From Oscillospiraceae bacterium (lineage in GTDB: Bacteria; Bacillota; Clostridia; Oscillospirales; Acutalibacteraceae): DNA of 64,000 nt. Each line of letters begins with the position of its first letter. Within the stretch, counting starts at the first letter, position 1. Both the position numbers and the translations under genes were made by a program. The stretch is taken from the NCBI GenBank assembly GCA_015066175.1, contig SVOW01000014.1:1-64000 (forward strand). The letters run 5' to 3'. Positions 1-9,130 of the stretch are shown piece after piece. Below the pieces are notes generated by a model, which saw only the letters and a list, made by a program, of their open reading frames with translations, was not told the DNA's origin and did no database searches.

Positions 1-3
1 TTC

Positions 4-115
4 GTCCTCCTTTGATTTTTGCGGTTGATGTTACTTCTCCCATTATATCAAAGGAGGACTTATTTTTTTGAATGAACGCTACTGCTTTTTTGATTTCCAC
101 AAGTAAAACTTGTGG
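4..115. repeat. Inverted repeats at left edge, possible mobile-element end
   Basis: There is no gene in the first 188 bases. Two inverted repeats are visible. A 13-base arm at 4-16 pairs with 47-59 and is followed by a T-rich run. A shorter perfect palindrome, CCACAAGT (97-104) with ACTTGTGG (108-115), has a 3-base loop. Subterminal hairpins of this sort occur at the ends of IS200/IS605-type elements, and the first could also be the terminator of a gene beyond the left edge. No transposase is visible in the window, so identity is a guess. Confidence 0.25.
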
Positions 116-133
116 TTGAGTACATAACGATAA

Positions 134-166
134 AAACCCTACCATATCAACGATATGGTAGGGTTT
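134..166 (-). terminator. Intrinsic terminator of the antiporter gene
   Basis: A perfect 15-bp stem (134-148 with 152-166) with a 3-base loop. Reading on the minus strand it is followed by a short T run (complement of the A run at 132-136). It lies just past the antiporter stop codon. Confidence 0.8.
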
Positions 167-188
167 CATTTTATAGATTGATTAATGT

Positions 189-1466
189 TTAATGATTTTT
201 CGGCTCATTATGTCTACGTGCACTTGTGCTTCCTTCCGGTTTGATTTCGCCGACTTTGAGAAGTGAACGTTTTGTAAGTGTAGGACCAATAAGCTCATAT
301 ACAAGCACTGCGAAAAGAACAACATTTCTCACCATTGAACCGTTTGTAAGAGACGATGCAGTAAGTGCCATACCAAGTGCAACACCCGCCTGAGGCAACA
401 AAGTAATACCAAGATTGTCTGTTATAGGTTTGCTCTGATGTGTAAGTTTACAACTCAAAGCAGAACCTGAATATTTACCAAGAGAACGTGCTATTATGTA
501 GATGACGCCTACAAGTATTGTCATCGGTTGTAAAACAACGTTAAGGTCAAGCTCTGCGCCCGAAATTACGAAAAACAAAACATTGAGTGGCATAACCCAG
601 TTATCAACACGTTCCATCAACTCTTCCGATGTTGAACATATATTGCAGAAAATTGTACCTGTCATCATACATACAAGAAGAAGTGAGAAGCCGCAATGAA
701 CTCCTGCAATCTGGAATTTAAGCTGAGAAAGACCAACTGTAAGAAGAACGAACGCAACTGAAATTGTCATACGCTTACTTCTTGAGTGGAAAAACTGTTC
801 AACAAAGTTAAGAAGCCATCCCATAAGACTTCCCAGTACAAGAGAAAGCACAATTTCGAGAATCGGCTCTACAACAACTGCCATAATGCTTGCCTGACCA
901 TGAGACAGTGCAGTTGCAATACCGAATGAAACGCTGAACAACACAAGACCTACAGCATCGTCAATTGCAACAACAAGCATAAGAAGTCTTGTAAGAGGGC
1001 CGTCCGCCTTATACTGCCTTACAACCATCAGAGTTGCCGCAGGAGCCGTTGCTGACGCAATAGCACCCAGAGTAATAGCAGCGGGAATAGAAATAACATT
1101 GGGGAAACAGAAATGCAAAGCAATCAGAACAATATCTACAAGAACCGTTGTAATAACCGCCTGCAGAATACCTATTACAATAGCACTCTTACCCATCTTT
1201 TTAAGCTGATGCAGACGGAATTCATTACCTATGGTAAATGCAATGAAGCCAAGTGCTGTCTGAGTAATTATACTCATTGTTTCAACCTGTTCAAGGCTCT
1301 GAAATCCTAATCCGGGTAAGTTTAATCTGCCAAGAAAGAAAGGTCCTATCAGAAGTCCTGCCACAAGATAACCTGTAACTGCAGGAAGATTAAGTTTTTT
1401 TGTAAGTCTTGACAATAACAAACCGCCGATAAGAGCAGTAGCAAGACACAATAAAGATGTACTCAT
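189..1466 (-). CDS. Cation/proton antiporter, CPA2 (Kef/NhaP-like) family
   Basis: Predicted inner-membrane Na+(K+)/H+ antiporter of about 425 residues, hydrophobic throughout with roughly a dozen membrane segments, matching the Na_H_Exchanger domain (PF00999). The first segments carry the CPA2-type motif PAVTGYLVAGLLIGP. The middle holds ASATAPA followed by AIDDAVGL, whose paired aspartates are the usual ion/proton site of electrogenic members. There is no C-terminal RCK/TrkA domain, so it lacks the ligand gating of full-length Kef systems. I place the start at 1466 because an AGAAGG lies 8 bases upstream of that ATG; the ATG at 1484 has no visible ribosome site. It is a single-gene unit closed by the hairpin at 134-166. 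Substrate ion cannot be told from sequence. Confidence 0.88.
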   Translation of the reverse strand: MSTSLLCLATALIGGLLLSRLTKKLNLPAVTGYLVAGLLIGPFFLGRLNLPGLGFQSLEQVETMSIITQTALGFIAFTIGNEFRLHQLKKMGKSAIVIGILQAVITTVLVDIVLIALHFCFPNVISIPAAITLGAIASATAPAATLMVVRQYKADGPLTRLLMLVVAIDDAVGLVLFSVSFGIATALSHGQASIMAVVVEPILEIVLSLVLGSLMGWLLNFVEQFFHSRSKRMTISVAFVLLTVGLSQLKFQIAGVHCGFSLLLVCMMTGTIFCNICSTSEELMERVDNWVMPLNVLFFVISGAELDLNVVLQPMTILVGVIYIIARSLGKYSGSALSCKLTHQSKPITDNLGITLLPQAGVALGMALTASSLTNGSMVRNVVLFAVLVYELIGPTLTKRSLLKVGEIKPEGSTSARRHNEPKNH

Positions 1467-1622
1467 TAAATCTGCCTTCTTCATTTATATAGTTGCCGTG
1501 AAAAAATATTCACACAGCAACGCAAATAATACTCCTTTATCCGCAAAAATTCAAGGCAAATATTCGACAAATAATCATTCTTATATATGATTAATTTGGT
1601 TATTTTATCGGCAATCTTATGT

Positions 1623-2714
1623 TTAATTAAGACTTTCAACTACCGCTCTGAATTCATCTGTATCACGTACAGGGTCAAACTCATCATGAAGCAGCCATTT
1701 ATCACGAAGTATTTCGCAAAGTGGTCTGGTATCAGAAGTTTCAAAATCAAGTTTTCTTTCTGTAATTTCACCAATCAGAACAGCACTGTATTTCTGTTCA
1801 TCAGGACGATTATCAAACGCTTTTGCTTCATCGACTGCTATATACAGGTGTTTGTACATATTATCATAATCACCCATAAGTGCATATCTTTTGGCAATAT
1901 CAAAATCAAGCCATACAGAACCCCAGTTGTTGTTTGGACGATTACCGTCAAGAATCAGCTTTTCCAGCTCAAACAATTTCTTTATTGCAATGAGTTCAGT
2001 TTCTACATCAACAACATCTGCATCAGCCAAAAGCCAGATAAAAGTATTTAACAATTCATAACTGTCTTTAATTGCCTTTTGTAAAAAAGTAAGTTTTTCT
2101 TCCTCTTCCAAAGCCCACCAGATATGCATTTCACGACACAGCTCCATCGGTGGCAATGTTTCATAAATCTGCCTGCCGATTGCCTTTCTTTCGTGCAAAA
2201 CATGGTTAAATGCAAGTCTCGCTGTTGCTGCAATACGAATATTCTGATCAGGGCAGTATTTCATTATCCGTTCACCGAGTGCCGTAATTTCATTATCATA
2301 CTTCTCCATATTTTCTTCCCAATCGGGAATATTTCCTGAGTTATCTATCGAGCCAAACAAAGCATACATCAGCTTATCAAGCAGCACATAATTATTAGGA
2401 TATTCTGCAACACCTTCACGGGCAATTGCAATGCACTCATCTATCTTCCCCTTATTGATAGCTTTTTGAAAACGTTCAAGATATTCCTCAACCTTTTTGT
2501 TTTCAGCAATATCGTCAACACCTAAAATTTTATCCACCGTAATTTCAAAAATTTTCGCAAGTTGCGGTAAAATCTCCATATCGGGATAACAGACACCTGA
2601 CTCCCACCGCGAAACCGACTGACAAGAAACTCCAAGCATTTCCGCAAGCTGTTCCTGTGTTATATCCTTTTGTTTTCTTAAACTTTTTATATTTTCACCT
2701 ATATTCAATTTCAT
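1623..2714 (-). CDS. XRE-family transcriptional regulator with helical C-terminal domain
   Basis: A 363-residue DNA-binding regulator. Residues about 7-62 form a classic HTH_3 (Cro/CI) domain, seen as ITQEQLAEMLGVSCQSVSRWE followed by a DMEILPQLAKIFEI helix. The remaining 300 residues are predicted all-helical and rich in Trp, Leu and Glu, like the TPR-type sensor regions of XRE regulators common in Clostridia; no enzyme motif is visible. The start is supported by AGAGG 8-9 bases upstream. It stands alone between the antiporter and thrS, all on the minus strand, so its target is not obvious from context; autoregulation or control of the downstream antiporter is possible but unsupported. Confidence 0.8.
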   Translation of the reverse strand: MKLNIGENIKSLRKQKDITQEQLAEMLGVSCQSVSRWESGVCYPDMEILPQLAKIFEITVDKILGVDDIAENKKVEEYLERFQKAINKGKIDECIAIAREGVAEYPNNYVLLDKLMYALFGSIDNSGNIPDWEENMEKYDNEITALGERIMKYCPDQNIRIAATARLAFNHVLHERKAIGRQIYETLPPMELCREMHIWWALEEEEKLTFLQKAIKDSYELLNTFIWLLADADVVDVETELIAIKKLFELEKLILDGNRPNNNWGSVWLDFDIAKRYALMGDYDNMYKHLYIAVDEAKAFDNRPDEQKYSAVLIGEITERKLDFETSDTRPLCEILRDKWLLHDEFDPVRDTDEFRAVVESLN

Positions 2715-2827
2715 AATAAAAACCTCTTAAATAAATTCTGAAGTTACGTATCTTCTGTCATTAGTTTATAATTCTTATTATGTTTTTTCAACTACTCATT
2801 AATTGATATTTTTTAAACAGGATAGTG

Positions 2828-2861
2828 AAAAACCTCTGTCTGATAACAGACAGAGGTTTTT
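2828..2861 (-). terminator. Intrinsic terminator of thrS
   Basis: A 15-bp perfect stem (2828-2842 with 2847-2861) containing CCTCTGTCTG and its complement, with a T run on the minus strand. It sits 8 bases after the thrS stop codon. Confidence 0.9.
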
Positions 2862-2868
2862 CTCAAAT

Positions 2869-4812
2869 TTAACCTATTACTTTGTCTTTGATTTCCTGAA
2901 CTGCTTTTTCTGCAAATTCTGCAATTGTCATTGAGCCGATATCTCCCTGACCTCTCTTACGCACTGAAACAGTACCTTCTTCTGCTTCTTTATCACCGAT
3001 AACGAGCATATAGGGAATTTTTTCAAGCTGTGCTTCACGGAGTTTATAGCCCAGTTTTTCACTTCTTGTATCAACGTCAATTCTTTCAACGCCTGCTTCT
3101 TCAAGTGCTTTCTTAACTGCGTATGCAGCATCCTGATGTCTGTCAGCAATGGGAACAATACGTACCTGTTCAGGAGACAGCCAGATGGGGAATGCACCTG
3201 CATATTTTTCAATAAGAAGAGCAAGTGTTCTTTCGTAGCAACCGATTGATGTTCTGTGGATAATATAGGGATTTTTCTTTGTACCGTCGCGGTCAACATA
3301 TTCCATACCGAATTTTTCAGCAAGCATCTGGTCAATCTGGATTGTGATAAGTGTGTCTTCCTTGCCGAATACATTCTTAATCTGAATATCAAGTTTAGGA
3401 CCGTAGAAAGCAGCTTCACCGATACCTACTTTGTAGTTAAGACCGATATCATCAAGGATTTCTTTCATGATACCCTGTGCTTCGTCCCACTGCTCTTTTG
3501 TACCGATATATTTTTCTGTATCGTTGGGGTCCCACTGTGAGAAGCGGTATGAAACATCATCATAAAGACCGAGAGTTTTAAGCATAAAGATGCAAAGGTC
3601 AAGGCATCTCTTGAATTCATCAGCAAGCTGTTCGGGAAGGCACATAAGGTGACCTTCAGAAATTGTGAACTGACGAACGCGGATAAGACCATGCATTTCG
3701 CCTGATGATTCATTTCTGAAAAGAGTTGATGTTTCGGCAAGTCTCATAGGAAGATCGCGGTAAGACCTTGCACGGTTGAGATATGCCTGATACTGGAATG
3801 GGCATGTCATGGGGCGGAGTGCAAATACTTCGTTGTCTTTTTCTTCATCACCAAGAACAAACATGCCGTCTTTGTAGTGATCCCAGTGACCTGAAATTTT
3901 ATAAAGGTCACTCTTTGCCATAAGAGGAGTTTTTGTTCTCATCCAACCGCGTCTTGCTTCTTCGTCTTCAACAAATCTCTGAAGAAGCTGAACAATAATT
4001 GTACCTTTGGGAAGAAGAATGGGAAGTCCCTGACCGATACAGTCAACAGTTGTGAAAATTTCGAGTTCACGGCCAAGCTTATTGTGGTCACGTTTCTTTG
4101 CTTCTTCAAGCATTGTAAGATGTTCTTCAAGAAGTGAAGCTTTTGTAAATGCTGTGCCATAAATTCTCTGGAGCATTTTGTTGTTTGAATCGCCTCTCCA
4201 GTAAGCACCTGTGCAGGAAGTAAGCTTGAAAGCCTTGATTCTGCCTGTATCCGGCACGTGAGGGCCTGCACACAGTTCAACAAATTCGCCCTGTTTGTAG
4301 AAAGAAATGTTTTCGCCCTTATCAGCATGTTCTTTGATAAGTTCAATTTTGTAATCTTCCCCTGCTTCTTCCATAAGCTTGATTGCTTCTTCAGGAGAAA
4401 GTTCAAATTTTTCAAGAGGAAGTTCTTCTTTGACAATCTTTTTCATTTCTGCTTCGATTTTTTCGAGAATTTCAGGAGTAAATGTAATTTCACTGTCAAA
4501 GTCATAATAGAAACCATTTTCAACTGAAGGTCCTATAGTAAGTTTTGTTTTGGGATAAAGACGTTTTACAGCCTGTGCAAGAATGTGAGAAGCTGTATGT
4601 CTGAATGCTTTTTTACCGTCTTCATCATCAAATGTTACAAATTCAAGTTCGCAATCTTCGTTGAGAGTTTCTCTTAAATCCTTAACTTCACCGTTGATTC
4701 TGCACACGCAAACAGCCTTATAAAGACCTGCGCCGATGCTTTTTGCAACGTCCATTGCGCTGATGCCCGCTTCAAACTCGCGGATATCGTCTCTGAGTTT
4801 TACTTTAATCAT
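2869..4812 (-). CDS. thrS: Threonyl-tRNA synthetase
   Basis: Charges tRNA-Thr with threonine in the cytoplasm; 647 residues, the usual length. Domain order: N-terminal TGS (about 1-60), editing/second additional domain with HTASH near residue 72 and the CAGPHVP motif near 180, class II catalytic core, then the C-terminal anticodon-binding domain with IADRHQD. The core contains the zinc-site sequence RPMTCPF and the class II motif 2 region (FRNESSGEMHGL). The start codon ATG at 4812 follows AAGGAGAG. Expression is controlled by the T-box leader immediately upstream and ended by the hairpin at 2828-2861. Monocistronic. Confidence 0.98.
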   Translation of the reverse strand: MIKVKLRDDIREFEAGISAMDVAKSIGAGLYKAVCVCRINGEVKDLRETLNEDCELEFVTFDDEDGKKAFRHTASHILAQAVKRLYPKTKLTIGPSVENGFYYDFDSEITFTPEILEKIEAEMKKIVKEELPLEKFELSPEEAIKLMEEAGEDYKIELIKEHADKGENISFYKQGEFVELCAGPHVPDTGRIKAFKLTSCTGAYWRGDSNNKMLQRIYGTAFTKASLLEEHLTMLEEAKKRDHNKLGRELEIFTTVDCIGQGLPILLPKGTIIVQLLQRFVEDEEARRGWMRTKTPLMAKSDLYKISGHWDHYKDGMFVLGDEEKDNEVFALRPMTCPFQYQAYLNRARSYRDLPMRLAETSTLFRNESSGEMHGLIRVRQFTISEGHLMCLPEQLADEFKRCLDLCIFMLKTLGLYDDVSYRFSQWDPNDTEKYIGTKEQWDEAQGIMKEILDDIGLNYKVGIGEAAFYGPKLDIQIKNVFGKEDTLITIQIDQMLAEKFGMEYVDRDGTKKNPYIIHRTSIGCYERTLALLIEKYAGAFPIWLSPEQVRIVPIADRHQDAAYAVKKALEEAGVERIDVDTRSEKLGYKLREAQLEKIPYMLVIGDKEAEEGTVSVRKRGQGDIGSMTIAEFAEKAVQEIKDKVIG

Positions 4813-4842
4813 AATTATCTCTCCTTATATAATGTACATAAT

Positions 4843-5100
4843 AAAAAGCCCATCCCTGAAAAAACAGGGATGAGCATAGTTTGCCCACGGTTCCACCCGT
4901 ATTGCCACAAAAGTGACCACTCGATAACCTTTAACGCAAGTTACACGTCTGCCTTAATCTATGCTTTCAGCAGCTCTCAGGAGTGGTAACTGTTCTCTCT
5001 TTTTTACATCCGATTTCAGCCAATGTCGGACGCTCTCTGAAAAAAAGCAGTTGAAAACAGCCTTCTCCGTCTTCGATTTCCTATATAATTTCAATATACC
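4843..5100 (-). promoter_or_regulatory. T-box riboswitch (threonine) upstream of thrS
   Basis: A tRNA-sensing leader that should let thrS be read through when uncharged tRNA-Thr binds. On the minus strand the conserved T-box core reads GGGTGGAACCGTGGG (complement of 4884-4898), followed by a terminator stem (4848-4858 with 4865-4875) and a T run, the classic attenuator. A plausible specifier codon ACC (threonine), followed by A, is the complement of 4985-4987 in the Stem I region. Agreement of specifier and downstream gene makes the call strong. The leader starts just below the promoter at 5104-5132. Confidence 0.95.
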
Positions 5101-5103
5101 TGA

Positions 5104-5132
5104 ATTATATCACCTCTTTTGAACTCTGTCAA
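5104..5132 (-). promoter_or_regulatory. Sigma-A promoter of thrS leader
   Basis: Perfect consensus on the minus strand: TTGACA (complement of 5127-5132), 17-base spacer, TATAAT (complement of 5104-5109). It lies just upstream of the T-box RNA. Confidence 0.9.
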
Positions 5133-5142
5133 GGATATTTCA

Positions 5143-5171
5143 TTGACTTTTAGTGAAATAACTGTTATCAT
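5143..5171 (+). promoter_or_regulatory. Sigma-A promoter of the GH3 gene
   Basis: TTGACT (5143-5148), 17-base spacer, TATCAT (5166-5171), 39 bases before the GH3 start codon; divergent from the thrS promoter. Confidence 0.75.
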
Positions 5172-5209
5172 ATTTACATAAATTATTATGGGAAAGAATG
5201 GTGATTTAA

Positions 5210-7642
5210 TTGTCAGAAAACAAATATCAGGAACTCCTCAGCCAGATGACTCTTGAAGAAAAAGCAAGCCTTTGTGACGGACTTGACTACTGGCACAGCC
5301 AGCCTATTGAAAGGCTCGGCGTCAAATCAATTTCATTTAACGACGGACCTCACGGCATCCGTAAAAAAGGTAACCCCGAAGAAAGCACTGACCTCCTGAA
5401 AGGTGTTCCGGCAATATGCTTCCCCACAGCATCAGCAACTGCATGCTCATGGGACCCTGAACTTATTTATAAAATGGGTCAGGCTCTCGGTGACGAATGC
5501 TTAAAAGAACAGGTTTCTGTTCTTCTCGGCCCCGGAACTAACATAAAACGTTCTCCCCTTTGCGGCAGAAACTTTGAATATTTCTCTGAAGACGGCGTTC
5601 TTGCCGGCGAAATGTCAGCAGCGTTTGTAAACGGTGTTCAGTCAAAAGGAATCGGCACTTCTCTTAAACATTATGCTGCCAACAATCAGGAATCTCACAG
5701 AATGACAATCAACGCAGTAATCGACGAAAGAACTCTGCGTGAAACATATCTTCTTCCTTTTGAAATCGCAGTCAAAAAAGCTCAGCCCTGGACAGTTATG
5801 TGCTGCTACAACCGCGTAAACGGCACTTATGGTGCAGAAAACAAATGGCTCCTTACAGATGTTCTGCGTGACGATTGGGGATTTGAAAACCTTGTAATCA
5901 CAGACTGGGGTGCAGAAAACGAACGTGTTCCCGGTCTTGTTGCAGGTCAGGAAATTGAAATGCCCACTTCTTCAGGCGAAGGCACACGCCTTATTGTTGA
6001 AGCAGTTAAAAATGGTCTTCTTGACGAAAAGATTCTCGACACAGCCTGCGAAAGAATTCTCAGACTTGTTGACAAAGCAGTAAATAGCCTCGGCACATAC
6101 ACATATGACCCTGAAGAACACCACAAAATTGCACGTGAAATTGCTTCACAGTGTATGGTTCTCATGAAGAACGACAATAATCTTCTTCCCCTTAAAAAAG
6201 ATGCAAAAATCGCTGTTATCGGCGAAATGGCAAAAACTCCCCGTTATCAGGGTGCAGGTTCATCTCTTATCAACCCTATCCGTCTTGATTGTGCATATGA
6301 CACATTGAAAGAAATGGGCGTTAACTTCAGTTATGCTGAAGGTTATACAACAAACAAAAAATCAAAGAAAAGCGAAGATTTCTATATTGCTGACGCTGTT
6401 GCCACAGCAAAAGATGCAGACGTTGCGCTTCTCTTCATCGGTCTTACAGATGAATTTGAAACTGAAGGTAACGACAGAAAGCATCTTAATATCCCTGAAC
6501 TTCACAACAAGCTTGTTAACGAAGTGCTTAAAGTTAACAAAAACGTTGTTGTTGTGCTTTCAGGCGGTGCAACAATCGAAATGCCTTGGGCAGACAAAGT
6601 TCCTGCAATTCTCAATATGTTCCTTACAGGTCAGGCAGGCGGAAGTGCTGTTTGCGATGTGCTTTTCGGTAACGTTAACCCCAGCGGTAAACTTGCTGAA
6701 ACATATCCAATGTCACTTAAAGATAACTCAAGCTACAATTACTTCCCCGGTACATCTGTTTCAGTTGAATACAGAGAAGGCATTTATGTAGGTTACAAAT
6801 ACTACGATACTGCAAACAAAGAAGTACGTTTCCCCTTCGGTCACGGTCTTTCATACACAACTTTTGAATACAGCGACCTGAAAGTTTCTGCAGACAAAGT
6901 AAAAGATACAGACACAATTACTGTTTCATTTAAAATCAAAAACACAGGCGCAGTTGATGGTGCTGAAATTGCACAGCTTTATGTAAGCGACGTTGAAAGC
7001 ACAATTTATCGTCCTGTTAAAGAACTTAAAGGCTTCAAGAAAGTGTTCCTTAAAGCAGGCGAAGAAAAAGAAGTTTCAATCAGCCTTGACAAACGTGCTT
7101 TTGCATATTACAACATCAACATTCACGATTGGCACGTTGAAAGCGGCGACTTTAAAATTCTTGTTGGTGCTTCAAGCCGTGATATCAAACTTGAAACAAC
7201 TGTTTACGTTGAATCAACAGTTGAAGCAGAAATCCCTGATTATAAAGAAACAGCTCCCTGCTATTATGGTGCTGACATCACAAATGTGAAAGATGAAGAA
7301 TTCGTTGCAGTTTACGGAAAAGAGCTTCCGCCCTCACAGAGAGATAAGAGCATTCCTCTTGGTTTCCTCAACACTCTCGAAGACGCTGCAGACGGAAAAT
7401 GGGGAGGAAGACTTAACAGAACTCTCAAAAAATTCCTTGGAGAAGATACTCTCATGGGTGCTGTTGCTCTGCAGACACCGATTAAGAATTTTATCTCAAT
7501 GAGCTTCGGTCTTTTCAGTCCTGAAATGGCAAAAGGTCTTCTTGTTATTCTTAACGAAGATAAGATGTGTAAAGGTTTGAGAATCATCTGCAAAGGTGTT
7601 CCCAATCTCATTAAGAATCTCGGCAAATTAAAACAAATCTGA
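5210..7642 (+). CDS. Glycoside hydrolase family 3 beta-glucosidase-like enzyme
   Basis: An 810-residue GH3 enzyme that should remove terminal beta-linked sugars. It has the N-terminal TIM-barrel domain with GPGTNIKRSPLCGRNFEYF, KHYAANNQE, and the nucleophile motif VITDWGAEN. The alpha/beta sandwich domain contains GGATIEMPW and the FLTGQAGG region. A fibronectin III-like domain follows, starting about residue 555. An additional C-terminal tail of about 130 residues has no recognised domain. No signal peptide is present, so it probably acts on imported oligosaccharides in the cytoplasm. Start is TTG at 5210; an in-frame upstream GTG is blocked by a stop. Exact sugar specificity (glucose, xylose, GlcNAc) cannot be read. 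Confidence 0.93.
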   Translation: MSENKYQELLSQMTLEEKASLCDGLDYWHSQPIERLGVKSISFNDGPHGIRKKGNPEESTDLLKGVPAICFPTASATACSWDPELIYKMGQALGDECLKEQVSVLLGPGTNIKRSPLCGRNFEYFSEDGVLAGEMSAAFVNGVQSKGIGTSLKHYAANNQESHRMTINAVIDERTLRETYLLPFEIAVKKAQPWTVMCCYNRVNGTYGAENKWLLTDVLRDDWGFENLVITDWGAENERVPGLVAGQEIEMPTSSGEGTRLIVEAVKNGLLDEKILDTACERILRLVDKAVNSLGTYTYDPEEHHKIAREIASQCMVLMKNDNNLLPLKKDAKIAVIGEMAKTPRYQGAGSSLINPIRLDCAYDTLKEMGVNFSYAEGYTTNKKSKKSEDFYIADAVATAKDADVALLFIGLTDEFETEGNDRKHLNIPELHNKLVNEVLKVNKNVVVVLSGGATIEMPWADKVPAILNMFLTGQAGGSAVCDVLFGNVNPSGKLAETYPMSLKDNSSYNYFPGTSVSVEYREGIYVGYKYYDTANKEVRFPFGHGLSYTTFEYSDLKVSADKVKDTDTITVSFKIKNTGAVDGAEIAQLYVSDVESTIYRPVKELKGFKKVFLKAGEEKEVSISLDKRAFAYYNINIHDWHVESGDFKILVGASSRDIKLETTVYVESTVEAEIPDYKETAPCYYGADITNVKDEEFVAVYGKELPPSQRDKSIPLGFLNTLEDAADGKWGGRLNRTLKKFLGEDTLMGAVALQTPIKNFISMSFGLFSPEMAKGLLVILNEDKMCKGLRIICKGVPNLIKNLGKLKQI

Positions 7643-7650
7643 TGTAACAA

Positions 7651-7676
7651 AACAGGGTTGCTGCGGCAGCCCTGTT
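7651..7676 (+). terminator. Terminator between GH3 and GH20 genes
   Basis: Hairpin AACAGGG (7651-7657) with CCCTGTT (7670-7676), an inner GCTG/CAGC stem, and a following T run. It lies only 15 bases before the GH20 start, so it would reduce read-through from GH3. Confidence 0.75.
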
Positions 7677-7691
7677 TTTGAAGGTGAACGT

Positions 7692-9092
7692 ATGAAAAAT
7701 AATTTACCACTTATCCCCTACCCCAATGAAGTGAAAATTTTCGAAAACAAAAGTGATATAAATTTTTCCGAAATCTCTTTTGAAAGACAAGAAAACAATT
7801 TTGAAAAAGATGAATATGAAATTGAAATAAAGAAAGGAAAAATCACAGTAAATTTTTCTGAAAAACAAGGAAAATTCTATGCTAAAAAAACTCTTGAGCA
7901 ATTAAAAAATTCAGGAGAAAAAATTCCCGATTGTATCATAAAAGATAAACCGCAGTTTTCGCACAGAGGTTTTATGCTTGACCCTTGCCGTCATTTCCTT
8001 ACTGTAGACGAAATCAAAAAAGTTATAGATGCTGCAGCATATCTCAAGATGAATGTTTTTCATTTCCATTTAAGTGATGACCAGGGATTCCGCATTGAAA
8101 GCAAAAAATTTCCACTTCTTAATGAAGTAGGCTCTCACAGAAAAAATTCGCTTTTCGGCGGTACAAACGAAGGAAAACCGCACAGCGGATTTTTCACTCA
8201 GGAAGAAATCCGCGATATTGTTTCTTATTGCGAAGAAAGATATATTGATGTAATTCCGGAAATTGATTTGCCGGGACACACTATGGCAATTATTGCATCT
8301 TATCCTGAACTTTCCTGCGAGAAAAAGCAGATTGATGTTTGCATGAAGCATGGAATTTTCGATGATATTTTATGTGCAGGTAATGAAAAAGTTTATGAAT
8401 TTATTTTTGAACTTTTAGACGAAATCATTCCGCTTTTTCCGTCAGAATATTTTCATATCGGCGGAGATGAAGTGCCGAAAACAAAATGGAAAAATTGTGA
8501 AGATTGCAGAAAGAAAATTAAAGAAGAAAATCTTGAAAACTTCCATCAGCTTCAGGGCTATTTTATGAACAGAATTGCAGAATATCTGCGCACAAAAAAT
8601 AAAACCCCCATTATGTGGAATGATACTCTCAAAAGCGGAAAAATAAATCCCGAAGCCACTGTTATTCAACATTGGCTTCATAATAAAAAAATTATGGAAA
8701 ATTTTATAAAAGATGGCGGTAAATATATTGAATCAGATTTCTTCCATTTCTATTCCGATTATCCTTACCATATGACACCACTTAAAAAAGTTTATAGTTT
8801 CTCAGCAGAAAAAACAAAAAATCTGCTTGGGGTTGAAACTCCTGCGTGGTCAGAATATATAAGAGACTTTAATAAACTTTCTTTTATGCTTTTCCCAAGA
8901 ATCTGTGCAGTTGCTGAAATCGGCTGGACAAAGAATGAGAATAAAAGCTATAACAGGTTTTATGAAAACCTGAAAAATCTTTATCCGTATTTTAAATCAA
9001 AAGGGATCAATCCCGCTGATTTGGAATATGTAAATCCCAATCCATTAAAACGCCTTGTTTGCACAATAAAATATTGGTGCTCAAAGCGATAA
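7692..9092 (+). CDS. Glycoside hydrolase family 20 beta-N-acetylhexosaminidase
   Basis: A 466-residue enzyme predicted to release terminal beta-linked GlcNAc or GalNAc by substrate-assisted catalysis. A short N-terminal GH20b-like domain (about 1-95) precedes the barrel, which starts at HRGFMLDPCRHF. The catalytic Asp-Glu pair is in FHIGGDEVPKTKW (near residue 255). Other family signatures are HFHLSDDQGFRIE, PEIDLPGH and the WSEY motif near 380. It lacks a signal peptide, suggesting intracellular action on imported amino-sugar oligosaccharides; nagA, 52 kb away, would use the product after phosphorylation. The start ATG follows AAGGTGA. AT-rich lysine-heavy composition is stronger than in the GH3 upstream. 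Confidence 0.94.
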   Translation: MKNNLPLIPYPNEVKIFENKSDINFSEISFERQENNFEKDEYEIEIKKGKITVNFSEKQGKFYAKKTLEQLKNSGEKIPDCIIKDKPQFSHRGFMLDPCRHFLTVDEIKKVIDAAAYLKMNVFHFHLSDDQGFRIESKKFPLLNEVGSHRKNSLFGGTNEGKPHSGFFTQEEIRDIVSYCEERYIDVIPEIDLPGHTMAIIASYPELSCEKKQIDVCMKHGIFDDILCAGNEKVYEFIFELLDEIIPLFPSEYFHIGGDEVPKTKWKNCEDCRKKIKEENLENFHQLQGYFMNRIAEYLRTKNKTPIMWNDTLKSGKINPEATVIQHWLHNKKIMENFIKDGGKYIESDFFHFYSDYPYHMTPLKKVYSFSAEKTKNLLGVETPAWSEYIRDFNKLSFMLFPRICAVAEIGWTKNENKSYNRFYENLKNLYPYFKSKGINPADLEYVNPNPLKRLVCTIKYWCSKR

Positions 9093-9095
9093 AAA

Positions 9096-9125
9096 ACCGC
9101 TGAAGTCATTAAAAACTTCAGCGGT
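9096..9125. terminator. Bidirectional terminator between GH20 and luxS
   Basis: Stem ACCGCTGAAGT (9096-9106) with ACTTCAGCGGT (9115-9125), flanked by an A run on the left and a T-rich stretch on the right, so it can serve the convergent GH20 and luxS genes. Confidence 0.85.
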
Positions 9126-9130
9126 AATTT

